A DNA stretch of 64,000 nucleotides from Pisolithus tinctorius (lineage: Eukaryota > Basidiomycota > Agaricomycetes > Boletales > Pisolithaceae). The notes beneath the pieces were generated by a model, which worked only from the letters and a program-made list of their open reading frames with translations, was not told where the DNA came from and did not search any database. A program made the translations under genes and the position numbers. This document shows, piece after piece, positions 1 to 12,512 of the stretch. The stretch spans positions 62,001 through 126,000 of the forward strand of contig JANFAH010000038.1 in the NCBI GenBank assembly GCA_024663395.1, in the 5' to 3' direction. Numbering within the stretch: the first letter of the stretch is position 1; every line of letters begins with the position of its first letter.

Positions 1-990
1 TGCCATGCAAGTCCACCTACTCACAGTGGACAAACTCATTCCTCCTCCCTCTTACTCCTCTACCATGTTGGGTAAACCCAAACTATACCCTGAAAGTGCT
101 AGGGTAGAACCCAACAAGTCCCTACACTGCACTCCCACTCCCATATATGCCACTACTGAATATCATCACATGCCACACAGCTCCACACAACTACTCAGTC
201 CCTATGTCACACCCCCACCTAATGTCAAATCCATCCTATCCATGTTCAACACTCCATTCAACCCACATGAACTCAAGTGCACCATCATTCATTCTTGAGC
301 CAATGGACAAATATTCTTAATCATGACTCTACAGACTTATGCACAAGAGCAAACACATTTACAACCACATTGGAAACCTTCAAAACTGTGAGGGGACACA
401 CAACATGCACAGGACATCAGAACTGCACAGAAATTGGGCATATTAGTCTTTCAGCTTACTTCATAAAAGGCCAATGCCCAGTGTGCCAGCATTACACTGT
501 GCTAGTACCCTGTCACCATTTTGCACCATGTACTGCATTTTGAAAGGTGAACTCCCCCCCTTGCTTCATACTTGATTCATCACCAACTTGCTTACTTGTC
601 CAGAGTTACCTCCATCATTGTCCAGTTCAAAGGTTGTCTTGGTGGTTGTGGGAGGTTGAGGTCATGTGTTCAAGGTGAAAAAGGTGGCTGGGTGTTTGTG
701 CATGGTCAGGGGCACATTAGGAAGGGTGATGGCATGGTTCATGAGATCATGTGCATGTGTGTGTGTGTGTGTGAGGTCAGCAGTGTGTTTTGCAAGAGGA
801 AGGAGTTGTGCCTTAGACAGTTGTTGGTTGAGTGCAAAGGGTACATTGCAAAGTCAAGGACATGCATAGGGTCAAGAGAGTGTTAGTGAGGACAGGTGGC
901 ATGTTCAGGAGTGGGGAGTTGAGGGGTGAAGGGTGTGTTTGTGAAGCCAAGGATGTCTGCACAAGGAGAGAGGATGGCTGAGGACAGTTG
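1..990. other. Repeat-like DNA with no recognisable gene
   Basis: Short plus-strand open frames occur at 5-298 and 277-543, rich in Pro, Ser, Thr, His and Cys, but I recognise no family and see no exon structure. A (TG)n microsatellite lies at about 755-773. The sequence just after this stretch (about 993-1045) matches the pol-to-LTR junction of the Gypsy element at 25.4 kb, so it may be the 3' internal part of a decayed plus-strand LTR element. This is an inference from a short match. Confidence 0.3.
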
Positions 991-992
991 TG

Positions 993-1045
993 ATCTAAAC
1001 CCCCTTGGATGTAGGAATAACAAAGTCTTCACCTATGAGAAGCCC
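993..1045 (+). repeat. Short match to a Gypsy pre-LTR junction
   Basis: The words ATCTAAACCCCCTTGGATG and, about 20 nt later, a TGAGAAG start recur in the same order on the minus strand at about 25,430-25,475, immediately upstream of the 3' LTR of the Gypsy element described below. The intervening 20 nt differ. I read this as the remnant end of a related element in plus orientation whose LTR would start near 1,038. I cannot place the far end of that LTR. Confidence 0.3.
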
Positions 1046-2400
1046 AAGTTCTTTCTTTTCTTTTTGTTTTGCATTTTCATTCTGTGCCTCTGGACTTGGC
1101 ACTGAGCAGCCACATTGCTGACTAAGCATGTGTGCCATGTTCATGTGAGTTCTGCTTACTATACTCATGTACAGACATCATTAGGGGGTACAGTAGAGGA
1201 GCATGGAGTTGCAAAGGATAGTATATTTATAGTGGAACTACTTTCTTTGATATGATTGATGAATCAATGAAATACTATTACATATGCCAGCATACTCATA
1301 ACCTCAAAGCTATCATCAGGTCCAGTGGTATACATGGATACAGCTTTGCAATGTTATATAAAGCCATCACAATGGTGAACCCAAGTATGGCCAATGGAAA
1401 ATCAAAGAATATCAAGGTATAAGGCCAGTAGTGATGACTGGCCATTGATCAAATGAAGAGGCTTACATGCTGTTTGGGTCAGAATGATGTCCAAGCCTTC
1501 AATCTCTGTAACTTGAAGGTGTTCAGAAGGAGTCCTCTACAACACTATAAGGTGTTTGGTGGTTTGCCTTCCAGTTGTAGGCATGCACCTGGCTGGTAGC
1601 AGCATTGAGTCTGCTTACATAATCATGTAATGTGTACATAGAGATACTTCAATTTTTTCTCAATCCCTCATACTGTAGCTTGTTCACTACTAGCTATCCT
1701 TCAAATGTAGGTAGGCAGAGACATGTGGAAACCTGGTAAGTCAGTGCCATGGAATATACATGTCAAATGCATGATATATGATTTATGGGTTGAGATGCTC
1801 AGAAAGTCCTAGTGGTGCATCAAATTGATGCTGTGGTCCAAATATCCATATTCATTACACTGTATGCCTGCAGGGTGGCCAATGCAATATAATGTGATTG
1901 TAGACAAGTATAAAAATTGGGAAATCTGGTCAACCACTGCTACTTACATGGCAAACATATATGCAAAATGTGTAAATGCATAATAAATGTGTTGAAATGC
2001 TCAAGGGTGCCCAGAGAAGCACCAATGTAAGAACTCTAGCTAAAGGCACATGTTATTTGTACTGTATGCCCACAAGTTGACAATTATCATATAATTTACA
2101 TATGCACAAAGACAGATTAGGGGTGACATTGTAATCTGTTGCAATGATTTTGCTAAATATATATACAGTATGCATAGGATGCAATGTCTGGGTAGAGATG
2201 CTGATCCAACCCTAAAGATGCACCAAAATGGTGTGTGCTTGTATGGTGGTTTTATAGCCTGTCATTCCAGCAGATGTTCTGAAGGCCACTTGTACTGAGA
2301 TGGCATGATTGCCACTGTCTTGGAAAACATTGACTATTTGGCATACACAAGCCATACTAAATATATGGCAATCCTAACATGTGCTATTTGGTCAAGTCAT
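1046..2400. other. AT-rich non-coding stretch
   Basis: No open frame of note, no clear splice pattern and no tandem repeat are visible. Composition is clearly more AT-rich than the gene island that starts near 2,450, which marks a boundary between repeat-derived and unique DNA. Confidence 0.4.
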
Positions 2401-2595
2401 TTAGGCAACATGATAACATAAGTAATGGCATAACAAGGAATAAGGCCGGTACTGATGGATGTCTTTCCGCCACTCACCGAACTCAGATCCGAGAAATCCT
2501 GTTTCGAACCACAAAGTGATCCTTGTAAGTCGGCGGGTACCCACATATAGTCATACACGAATATTACACGAAACACAGACGACAAACTTTCCGAG

Positions 2596-5500
2596 TTGTA
2601 TAGACCAATGTCGCCCGTGTTAACTCAGCTAGCGAGACACAAAACGCCCAAACTCGGTTGTACAGGAGCCCTGGCCTCCACCCCACGGACTAGGTCGTCG
2701 TTGCAGGATCATTTGATCCTAAAACCCGTCGCCGACGAGGTGATCACAGAGCTTCCTACTCCGGATATAAATGAGGTCTTGTGAGTGAAATGTAGTCGGA
2801 GTGGCCTTGTTTACCGACGCACTGTTGCCTAGGGACGTTCGGTACAAGATGGATGCAGCAACACAGGCGAACATCAGGTCTTTGTTACAAGCAATATCCA
2901 AGCCTCACGAAAAGGCATCAGACGGATTGCATGTTGCCAACTTCTTGAGGTCCGAGTCACCAACCCGCCACATTTTTCCCTTAGATTCGCCTCCACTTTT
3001 TCCGCGCGACAGTGGAACGGACAATCAATTAGCACGGAAACACGAAAACATATGTGAGAAGACTCCTGGCCTCAATTGCGCGGCTGACGATGCCATAGTA
3101 CCTACACTTGAGCCTGCAGCTGAACAAGTCATCGAAGAGGAGGAGGGCGGTCTGCATGGACAGCACATGGAGGTAGTGAACGGATGGTGTGCGTCGATGC
3201 CAACGTTGTGTTGCGGTGTACTCGACATTGGAACATGATATCTCTTTGATAGGTGCATACGTTGTTTCTTCGCCGCTGTCCTACCGCTCGGATTCACTGT
3301 CGGATAACGACGTGGACGAGCTATGGGACATCTCACCACCACGATCTCCGCCCACCTCGTTGGCTGCTGATAAGATGGGTATGTTACCCATTTTTTCTGC
3401 GGCCGGAACGTTGCGACATATCCGTGACGCTCCCCCTTCTTAGAAGAGATCGAAATACCCAGAACTAGGATGTTTGGACGTGGAAGCGAAAGCCATAGGA
3501 ATGCAATACCTGATGTCGTTGGAAAGAGGTGCATTCACCTTTCCTCCCGTTGCACAGAGCGCATTTTGTCATGCGTCTTTATATACTTATCTGATCTGTT
3601 GTAGCGCTGGGTCCTTCATCACATCAGTTATCTCACCTACGCCCGTTCCGGCGACCAAGGCCTACAGGGTCCCCCCTCTCAGTCCCGCTAATTCGATGCT
3701 CGGGCAACCTCCATCAACCACCGCAGAGCACGATCAAATCATGGATGTAAAAATACCTCCCGTCATCGACGCAGTTGTAGACGCAGATTCGGAAGCGGAT
3801 CTCGACGCCACCATAACGAAGATTTGTGCGTCGCCTCGTGACTCAGTGGCTTATATTTTGGAGGAGAGACTGGACGAAAAAGATGTATTGTTGATGGATG
3901 GTGAGGCCTCTGACTACTTGCGTTCCCGCCGTGATTCCTTACCTTTGCACAGTGCCAACTCTCCAGCCACCTACGAAACGTCCAAGAACGCTCTTTCCAC
4001 AACGGATGGCGAACCTGGTGGCGTCAGAGAGAGGAACTAAAGTAGTCACTGATGCCATGGAAGAAAAGACCGCCGGCATGTCGCCATTTCTGGAACCTGT
4101 GAAGGGATTAAAGGCCTTGTCACTTACTCTATCATGGGTGTGCGTTTCCTTTCGATCGATGGTTTCCGCAATTGTGGGTCGTCGCTTTCGCTGTTGGCAT
4201 CGCAAGCGCTTCCTACTAGCAATTTCTTTTCGATGAATGCGAAATACTGAAAAATTGATAGGCCGTTTAAATTCGGACGATCGATCCCTACAGACGAAGA
4301 AGTTACAGGGGTCGATGATGCGTTGGATATGGTCAAGGCCGGTGCAATGGGTGCTATCAATGCTTTGGATGTCCAAGAAGACAGGGCGAGCGCAGCCAAA
4401 GTGTGGCGGGGATTCGAAGGGTTGGGTGCGAGTCCTACCCCAGTATGCAGACAATCCAAAGACGAGGAAGTGGAGTACGTGCTTGCTCGGTGGGAGAGGG
4501 ATAAGATTGCAGGGGGAGAGCCGGATAAAGAGGTTCGGAATGAGAATAAGGAAACAGATGGCAACAGTGACGAAAGGGCGGAGATGAGTTGGTATAACGA
4601 GGAGTTCGATGAACCCCAAACCGTGGAAGACAGCGATGTGAATCCATGCCTTGACGCAGACCAACGTCCTGAATGCGCGGCGCCTCGAGCCACAACTGCG
4701 AATGCGGGTGGTATCGGATGCATCGAGAGACCATTCGGTGACGATCCGTCCTACAACGTGGGGTATGGAGATCATTACCGGGGCGAAACAGACGGTGCCA
4801 ACATGGAAGATATCAATCGCTTCGGTGGTGTCCACAGAGATAGGACCACGCACGGCACTGAGTTTCACCCGCAGTTCATGTCCCAGTCACCTGCAGGCAG
4901 GCCTCATCCGGAAGGACCGATGGATTCTGTTGGATTCGTGGATCACACTCCTGAGGATGTCATGCACAGTTTTGTGGAAGGACGACAGCATGTCGGTGGT
5001 ACAAATCCAGGAAATCGATCTTCCAAACATACGCCAGAAATCTCTCGCGAAGAAATCAATTCGGCCTGCGCTACAAAACGACGTAAACTTGATCGCCTCG
5101 TCCCTACCTCTGCAAGAGACCTCTTCGCGACATTCATCGGACTTCGCAATAAGGGTATCGTGCCCTTACCTGCGTCGTCGCCAGATCGTCCTGAGACACC
5201 ACACATGCAAGCGCCGCTAGTCCTCGCAGAGTCACCACCGCAAACAACGGCTGACGAGGTAATCGATCAAAACACGGTTATACTCCCACCACACTGGATC
5301 GATGCGACTACAGCCCATCGATACATGGCATCTTTATCCATGATTCAAAGACGCGCCATCGTTCAGGAATTACAGGGCGACGCGTGTAGAGTGATTCTAG
5401 CCGAACGGTATTCCCTCGGGGGGTGCGATATCATCGTCGATCCGGGCCGGGCAATTATATTTGCGCCCTTGTTTGCCTTGCCTGCGCAAATTGAGGCACT

Positions 5501-6104
5501 CGCAGAGAGGATATCGGGTGAGTCATGGCGATACGATGAGATTCTTGTCGTGTTTGAGGCATATCCGAGCGCAAGAAGCTACCGAGGAGATCGAGGTGGC
5601 TTGGGGCTGAACGCGTATACTCCTCCAATCCTCAAAGCGGTTAGAAGGTTGAGAAGGATTGTGAGTATTGCGGAGGGGTGTGGGACAAAGGATAACGGGT
5701 GTTCGGTTATATGGGCGTTTGCAAATACGATCGAAGAAGCTGCAAAGGTGGTAAGATGTTTCGGCGAGGAAGCCTGTGCGAGGGCTGTGCAAGGGGGAGC
5801 AGGCGTGCTATGGGGAGACAGGGAGTGGCTGGAAGAAGAGGAAATGGAAGGCGAAGCAGATCTTGCGGGGGTGGATGGTATGAATGCCTTTGCAGCATTT
5901 ATAATGTTGTATGGGAGGACGTTGGAAGATGTGCTTGATATGTCGCCCGAGAGCAGGGCAGAGGAGTTTGTGGCGTTGGTAGGGCAGAAGCGTGTGGTAC
6001 GTGTGTGTAGATTCGTTGCTGTTATTTTGCTAATAGACGTGCACTAGGAGAGGCTGAATAGGATGCTTGAACAGCGAATGTTGGAGCCGGGATCTGAGAT
6101 CTGA
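2596..6104 (+). CDS. Multi-exon gene with putative XPF-like / ZIP2-SHOC1-like C-terminus
   Basis: The best exon runs from 4,262 (after a TTGATAG acceptor) to 5,996. A 51-nt intron (5,997-6,047) and a last exon 6,048-6,104 ending in TGA follow. The N-terminal exons (about 2,596-4,240) are uncertain: the frame must change several times and one slip near 4,010-4,035 is not explained by an obvious intron. The N-terminal two thirds are polar and low in complexity. The C-terminal domain, about 5,280-5,780, has alternating beta/alpha character with DPGRAIIFAPLFALP, YDEILVVFEAYPSARS and SVIWAFANTIEEAAKVVRCFG. A helical, HhH-like tail with NAFAAFIMLYGRTLEDVLDM follows. This pattern recalls the XPF-like core of the meiotic crossover factor ZIP2/SHOC1, which lacks nuclease motifs, and I see no ERKxxxD here either. 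Family assignment rests on pattern memory only. It ends 76 bp before the next gene on the same strand. Confidence 0.4.
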
Positions 6105-6180
6105 GCCTATGACGCGACATGTCACACTTCGTAATTAGTCGTGTCACGCGTCAGTAGTCACACTCCACCTCATTACTCTC

Positions 6181-8272
6181 ATGGTCGACATAAACCCAAG
6201 GCCGCAGAAAAGACTGCGCACGGACCCAAATCTCGTAGATTCTCCGGAAACAGCGTCAGATCCACACTGTCCATCAGCGTTGTTGTCCTCTGCTTCTGTA
6301 CCGTTCTCTCGACCTCCGCCGTCGTCGGGCTTGAAGCCTTTGCCACCCCATGTGTTACTCCTGGCCTTGCCGGCGCTTCTTTTGCATCCCCCGACACATG
6401 AAAAATATGCGTTGTCCCTTTTCTTGTCTCTAAAGTCAATACGGTTGTGTTTGCAACTGCCAGCTCTGGCCCCTGACGTGGAGTGCTATGCGTGGACAGC
6501 TCTCGCAGAGGTGGGTATGCGGGTTATCAGGAGTGGGTTCCGTAAGACAGGTGAACATGATTGGACAATGGGACTCGAAGAAGAAGTGAGTATGTTTATC
6601 TGAAGAGGATCGTGTCCGCTTCCACCATTCACCATCTCACGAAGGTCGAGAATGCAATTGGGAAGGGGGTAAGTTCGGATCTCTGTCCCTCTCTTATCAC
6701 TCTTACTCGGGTTCCCGAAGCTCTTACTTGCACAGAAGGTATGGAAGATGCGCATATATACGAGTATCTTGTTCATTGCTTCTCCAGCACCCCATTCTTA
6801 GACATCTCCGTCACCATCTCTCGCTACTAAACGCCCACTTTGCATTTTGGCGATCCAATACAAGGTTTGCACGTGCTGTGCTCCGTAGATTGATATCCAC
6901 CTTCGTTCCATCGGACCCTCCTACAATCGTATATGCGGCCCATCTTGCCCTTATAACCCAACTTACATCCTCCTCGCCTGCATCTCCATTTTCTCACGCC
7001 AAGGGTGCAGACTCGTCTGTTTCCATCCAGCCACATACGAATCCTCCGGAAGTACAGGCTGCTCTAACTGCTTTCATAAACCTCTCAGCAATCGCTGCAC
7101 AGAACCAGCATTTCTCGATGTTGAAACTAGTCGCCGTGTTGCGCCTACGGGTGTTGGTTGCGGCTGAGATGTGGGACATGGTAGGAGATGCGCTAGAAGG
7201 TGCCGAGAAACTGTTGTCGTTGGTTTTCGACGATGGCAACAGTACTAAGGAAGGTGGTCAGGAACGTGTGATGAAGAGGGAGGTTTCTGAATTTTTGACG
7301 CGTTCGTACTCGATAACTGCTCAGGGGGTGCACGATAGTGCAGCGTCGCAGTCAAGGCCTCAGACAGAGTCTGACAACAAAACATTGACAGAACAACCAC
7401 CCGCAGACGTAAAGGACGCTGAGGAAGATCCCTTGACTGCTGCACTTACCGTTCACACACTTATGCTCGGCATCGTCTACCATACACATGGCGGACGTAC
7501 GCGAGCTACTGAACCCCGCCTGGCTGCCCTCCATTCTCTAATGGATAGCAGTGCACCAGTCGGAGGTGTCGGCTCTGACGGTCTCGTGGAGGTTGGTGTT
7601 TGGCCCGTTAACTTCCTAGTATGGCATCTAAATTCGTGGTTGCTGATTACTATAGGTTCCCCTCTCACCGTGCCCTCCGATACACCTCCGAGTCAGCCAC
7701 CCTCGAGTCATCTTCCTACTTACGTTCCTCATCTCCGCTGTGGCGAAGCGTGATCCCGTCGGGCGACGTCCAAAGAAGAAAGTGTTTGCCGAGTCTGGCA
7801 TCGTTCAATGTAGAGCGGGATGTGATGAAGATGGGGGCAGCGGAATCGAGACAAATGGTAAAGGTCTTTCGTTCTCTGTTCATTTTGAGATGCTCTTGCG
7901 CTTACGCTATCAAGTCCCGCCTTGGTCTTCACATGGAGATGTGGAGAATATCGATCAGAGTACGCTCAGGATCGAAGCGGATTTGCTGTGCAAACTGGCG
8001 GCTGTAAGGGTGCCCTCGTATCAACTAAACGTGTCCTGTTCTGACGTATACCAGGTATCGATACAACGATGCGAATTCGACGCTGCTGAAAAGGTATGTA
8101 ACGCGTTCAAAGTTACTTGATTATTATGCACCTACGTCATCGCAGTATCTCGATACCATCGTAGCCCATACCCGGACACGGATTTTTCTCGGAATATGCA
8201 CCCCGCATAATGCTCCACCATGCCCATCTCGCCCACGGAATCGGGGACACTGCCCGAGTTGGTACACTTCAG
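6181..8272 (+). pseudogene. MAU2: Cohesin loading factor (MAU2/SCC4-like), frameshifted and 3'-truncated
   Basis: MAU2/SCC4 is the TPR partner of SCC2/NIPBL that loads cohesin on chromatin. Readable exons are 6181-6585, 6645-6668, 6721-6738, 6788-7606, 7656-7857, 7915-8003, 8055-8093 and 8146-8272. Introns are 49-59 nt, all with GT..AG, and frame is kept across the first seven. Joined exons give helical TPR-like runs typical of basidiomycete cohesin loaders: YALSLFLSLKSIRLCL in exon 1, KG/LLLAQK/HPILRHLRHHL across the micro-exons, HPRVIFLLTFLISAVAKRD in exon 5 and IQRCEFDAAEK in exon 7. In exon 8 the frame breaks after AHTRT at about 8,178 and resumes in another frame as FFSEYAPRIMLHHAHLAHG, consistent with a 2-nt loss. 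After the donor at 8,273 no further homologous exon is visible and repeat DNA begins, so the C-terminal TPRs are missing. An assembly or allele effect is possible. Confidence 0.6.
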
Positions 8273-9188
8273 GTAACCAATTTTCATAAGCATTTAGGCT
8301 GAAGTTTTTCTACAAATCATCCAAGCTAAAAGCCACTCAGACCAGGTCATCCCAGGGACATCTGGCCATGTCCCAGGGCTATTTGCAGTGTGCAGGACCT
8401 GGGATGTCCCATAATCCCAGTGCTTTGGTAATATATTTTGGGCTGTCCCATGGCTGCCTTAGGTGTCAGGGGTCCTCAGCTGCAAAAGTTCAGCTCATAT
8501 TCACACTGAAATCCCACTTCTGACCAAGAAACCATAATTGTCACAATCATCCAGGATGATGAGAATACCTGGCAAAGTAAGGGGCTATTTATGTGGCAAC
8601 CACCAACTTTCCAAAACCATTTGGTACACTTATTATGCACAGATTTGAAGTGGGAAGTCAGTGTGACTGTGAGGTGTCATCTCCAGAATCATACAATACT
8701 TATGGAAGTGAGCCTTGCATCACTGTGATAAATTTTAATGGATTCATCACTGTCCCATGAGCAAGTTCCATTGCTTATAGAAGGAGTACACATTAATAAG
8801 ATCATACTAAATGCATTCAATGAGGATGAGTGGAAGACCTTCCCAGCCAAGGAATAGATTGTAGCACAATACATGACACTATTGAGGGGAACAAGCATGT
8901 GAGAACCCCACTGTCCAAAGGGGTTATGTAATCTGATTGCTGTGGGAACCAATGTCCCATTATTACCCTGGGCTGTAAGGCCCCCAGTGGACCACCATGT
9001 GCTTCAAATACCAATCCAGCCAGGATGGGCAGAAAACTGAACCCCATTGATTCTCAAAGGAAAGGTGGACTTGTGATGCTAAAGACCACTGAAGTCTGTT
9101 GGAGATGGTGCATTCTGTGTATTACTCTTCATGGATAATTATTCCCAAAGTGCTGATCTAACCCCCAAGCAACTGACATTAGTACACA
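8273..9188. other. Repeat-derived flank right of the gene break
   Basis: No coding exon is seen. Words such as GGGACATCTGGCCATGTCCC (a 7-bp perfect inverted repeat near 8,352-8,371) and GGGATGTCCC already carry the core of the 65-bp tandem array that starts near 9,300. The array and this flank may therefore belong to one mobile unit that invaded the MAU2-like gene. Confidence 0.35.
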
Positions 9189-9262
9189 AACCATATAGCT
9201 CAGTAATTTGACCACAAGGTCAACACCTAGGAGACTGCTGGTTCAATCCCACCTTTAGTCAC
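9189..9262 (+). repeat. Degenerate tRNA-like / SINE head with A and B boxes
   Basis: TAGCTCAGTAATTTG at 9196-9210 fits a pol III A box and GGTTCAATCCC at 9240-9250 fits a B box. Their starts are 44 nt apart, as in a tRNA without an intron. The would-be acceptor arms (9189-9195 and 9254-9260) do not pair and the anticodon stem is poor, so this is not a working tRNA. A tRNA-derived SINE head or decayed tRNA is more likely. Confidence 0.35.
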
Positions 9263-9299
9263 ATGTTCATCAAGGTCATCTATGTAGAACAACCAAGAG

Positions 9300-10410
9300 G
9301 CAATGATGGGACATCCCACCCCCCATTTTTGGAGGCCAGTGGGAGGGCCCATGATAGCTTTGGAGGCTACTGTGGGATATCCCACCCCCCTCTCTGGAGG
9401 CCAGTGGGATGTCCCATGATAACTTCAGAGGCTACTGTGGGACATCCCAGCCCCCTTTCCATAGACAGTGGGATGTCCCATGATAGCTTCAGATGCTACT
9501 GTGGGACATCCAAGCCCCCTTTCCAGAGGACAATGGGATGTCCCATGATAGCTTCAGAGGCTACTGTGGGACATCCCATCCCCCTCCCTGGAGGCCAGTG
9601 GGATGTCCCATGATAGCTTTGGAGGCTACTGTGGGACATCCCATCCCCCTCTCTGGAGGCCAGTGGGATGTCCCATGATAACTTTGGAGGCTACTGTGGG
9701 ACATCCCATCCTCCTCTCTGGAGGCCAGTGGGATGCCCTATGATAGCTTTGGAGGCTACTTTGGGACATCCCAACCCCCTCTCTGGAGGTCAGTGAGATG
9801 TCCCATGAGAGCATCAGATGCTACCATGGGACATGCCACCCCCTTCTCTGGAGGGCAGTGGGATGACCCATGATAGCTTCTGAAGCTACTGTGAAACATC
9901 CCACCCCCCTCTCTGGAGGCCAGTGGAATGTCCCATGATAGCTTCAGAGGCTACTGTGGGACATCCCAGCCCCCCTTCCATAGGCAGTGGGATGTCCCAT
10001 GATAGCATCAGAGGCTACTGTGGGACATCCCACCCCCCACTCTGGAGACCAGTGGAATGTCCCATAGCTTCAGAAGCTACTGTGGGACATCCCACCCTCC
10101 TCTCTGGAGGCCAGTGGGACATCCCATGCTAGCTTTTGAGGCTATTATGGGACATCCCACTCCCCTTTCTATAGACAGTGGGATGTCCCATGATAGCTTT
10201 GGAGGCTACTGTGGGACATCCCACCCTCCTCTCTGGAGGCCAGTGGGATGCCCCATGATAGCTTTGGAGGCTTCCATGGGATGTCCCAACCCCCTTTTTA
10301 TAGACAGTGGGATGTCCAATGAGAGCTTCAGAGGCTACTGTGGGACATCCCACCCTCCCCCTGAAGGCCAGTTGGAGATTCCACCCCTCTCCATAGAGGC
10401 CAGTAGGATG
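9300..10410. repeat. About 65-bp tandem repeat array, ~17 copies, each with a hairpin
   Basis: Successive GTGGGATGTCCCATGAT words end at 9420, 9484, 9549 and 9614, and so on, giving a 64-65 bp period across about 1.1 kb. Each unit contains TGGGACATCCCA and, about 20 nt later, its reverse complement TGGGATGTCCCA, so each can form a 12-bp stem. Copies diverge mostly by single substitutions. Open frames over the array on both strands arise from the repeat and are not genes. Confidence 0.85.
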
Positions 10411-12512
10411 ACCATGTACTATATGTCAGAACACCAAAATGCTGTCAAATCAATTTTGTGGCAGCTTCAAGACAAACAGATCCACCATGCAGGTCTGTAT
10501 TGACTTATTGCACAGGTAACATTATCTACTTTTTATACTAACTCACAGAGCACAGTGAAGGGCCAATGTAGCAGATTAAATGGGGGCAAATTGTGCAACT
10601 GCAAATGATAACACCATGGTGGACCTGATAAAAGATAGACCTGTTTTAGTAGCAATGCAGGTAGATTAATTCTCAACACAAAAATAGGCTCTTAGAAAAA
10701 GCATTGAACAACAATGTTTATGGGGAAAAGTCAATGAGAGAACCCAGACAAGACTAAAATAAATTCAGAAGTCACCCTCTGCAGCTCTACAGTGCTTGCA
10801 TGTAACATAGAACTGTAGTATCCTGATGATGATAAAAACACCTGATTAGTAAGCAAAAGATGTTGCCCCCCAAGTCCCTTTAGTCTGAGGTACTGCCAAC
10901 CTTGCCTCAACACCACTTTCAATCCTTGCTTTCCAACCTTGCTACCCCCCTCACCATGTGGAAAAACCCTATCTGTCAAACTTGAAAGACATTGAGTTTT
11001 GAGTGTTTTTAGTCCCCTTAAAATTCAGGCCATCTACCCATTATTTCAAGATAATCATGTCAATTCCATTTGAATTCCACTCAGTTCCCTCAACTCACCA
11101 AGGAAAAACAATTGATCACAGTATCAAAATATAGATAAGGTACACAGGCAAACAGGCAACAGAACTCACCAGAGCCCCTGGTCATTGGACACAGTTGACA
11201 CTAGGAGAGTTGTCAGTCAGTGATCACCACATCAACACTTGCTTAATGTCACCATATCCCCTCATTGCTGGAGGCTCCTTTATCTGTAGGGGTGACCTCC
11301 AAGCTTCACCTCAAATGTTCTCTGACCCAACTCTCTGCACCTCAAACTCTTCAAACAAGAGTACAGTATTTTGAGTATATGCATCTTCCCTGTAGAATGT
11401 CAATCAGTAGAAAATTCATTGGTAGATCAAGTGAGCAGTACTATGGCAGTGTGGCCACAGGGGGTAACAAAATAATAGTCAAGTAGACACAAATGCTCTT
11501 GCATTCAAAATGACAGAGAACTGAGATTTGATTCACTCACTGCTCACCCTATCATGGAAAAATAGACATATATTGCAAAAGAAAATACTGAGGAGACTAA
11601 TAATCTAAGTAATCCTCAGGAAACTCATCCTCATACTGTGCAGCACTACCTCTGTCAACCCATTGCTGTGCTGTAGGCTGGGCTGGGGGGTAGTAGTCAG
11701 AGATATATGGAGCATCATGGTAAACATGATGGTCAGGGTGAGATGGTATGTGATGTCTGATGGGGTGGAGGGAAATGCCCCGAACTGTGGTGGGCAGGTG
11801 GTAATACCTATAGAGAAGCTAAACAAAATGTGACAATGAACAATCAAGCCACGAACATTGTAGGGAACATTGGAGGGGCCAGGATCATTATAATTGGCAT
11901 GGTCATAATGAGGGTCCTGCAGGACATCCTATTGGTCTCCTTCAAGAAGCAGAATGCCTGGGATACTCACCTCATAATGCCAAGATGGTGGAATGCTGAG
12001 AAGGGCCAGGGTGCCATGGGTGTGAACAGCTTGGGGCAGCATCACAATGTAGATCCTGTGCAGTCCTCCATTAGTCTTTTAATCAATTGATATGTCTGGA
12101 CCTCACCCCATAGTGCCGAGCTGGCAAGGGGTGCTCAGATCGACCAGGCTCTCGAGTGTTCTTGTGGCTTGTGCATGCTGGTGGGTCATGAAGTGCATCC
12201 TGTGCATGTTGCCTGTTAGTTTCGACCAAAATGCAGTGGGATAAATCACTACATTGCAGTTGCCAGTGATGGAGCATGCATCCCTGCCTTTGTCATGCAG
12301 GGGCATTTGGCAGTCAGAGTGTGAAGCCTTGGGGAACATTAGTGGACACCAGAGGTCGAGTGGATTGACTCACCTCACAAGGAACTGTATCATTATCCAT
12401 CACCTCCACACAAGCCCACTTGTGCAATGGAAATGGGATTCCACTCTGTGCATGAGGTGCTGCCATACCTGGATCCTCTTCTTCACAAGACTTCTGCCAC
12501 TCAGGATCATCA
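10411..12512. other. Intergenic repeat-like DNA, no supported gene
   Basis: Small open frames occur on both strands (for example 10,731-10,979 minus and 11,830-12,090 plus), but none has a family signature or neighbouring exons that extend it. Nothing else recognisable is seen. Confidence 0.4.

Noticed and set aside
3939..4868. 309-aa minus-strand ORF (and 4124-4723 minus, 4651-5220 plus)
   Set aside because: They lie antisense or out of frame over the plus-strand gene, whose codon use, splice sites and domain pattern are much more gene-like.
7790..7860. A second frameshift in exon 5 of the MAU2-like gene
   Set aside because: Placing the donor at 7,858 and the acceptor at 7,914 keeps the frame through a phase-1 intron, so no shift is needed.
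9189..9262. A functional tRNA gene
   Set aside because: The A and B boxes fit, but the acceptor and anticodon stems do not pair.
9263..10503. Cys/Trp-rich ORFs over the 65-bp array
   Set aside because: They follow the repeat unit in several frames on both strands and break whenever a unit has an indel.
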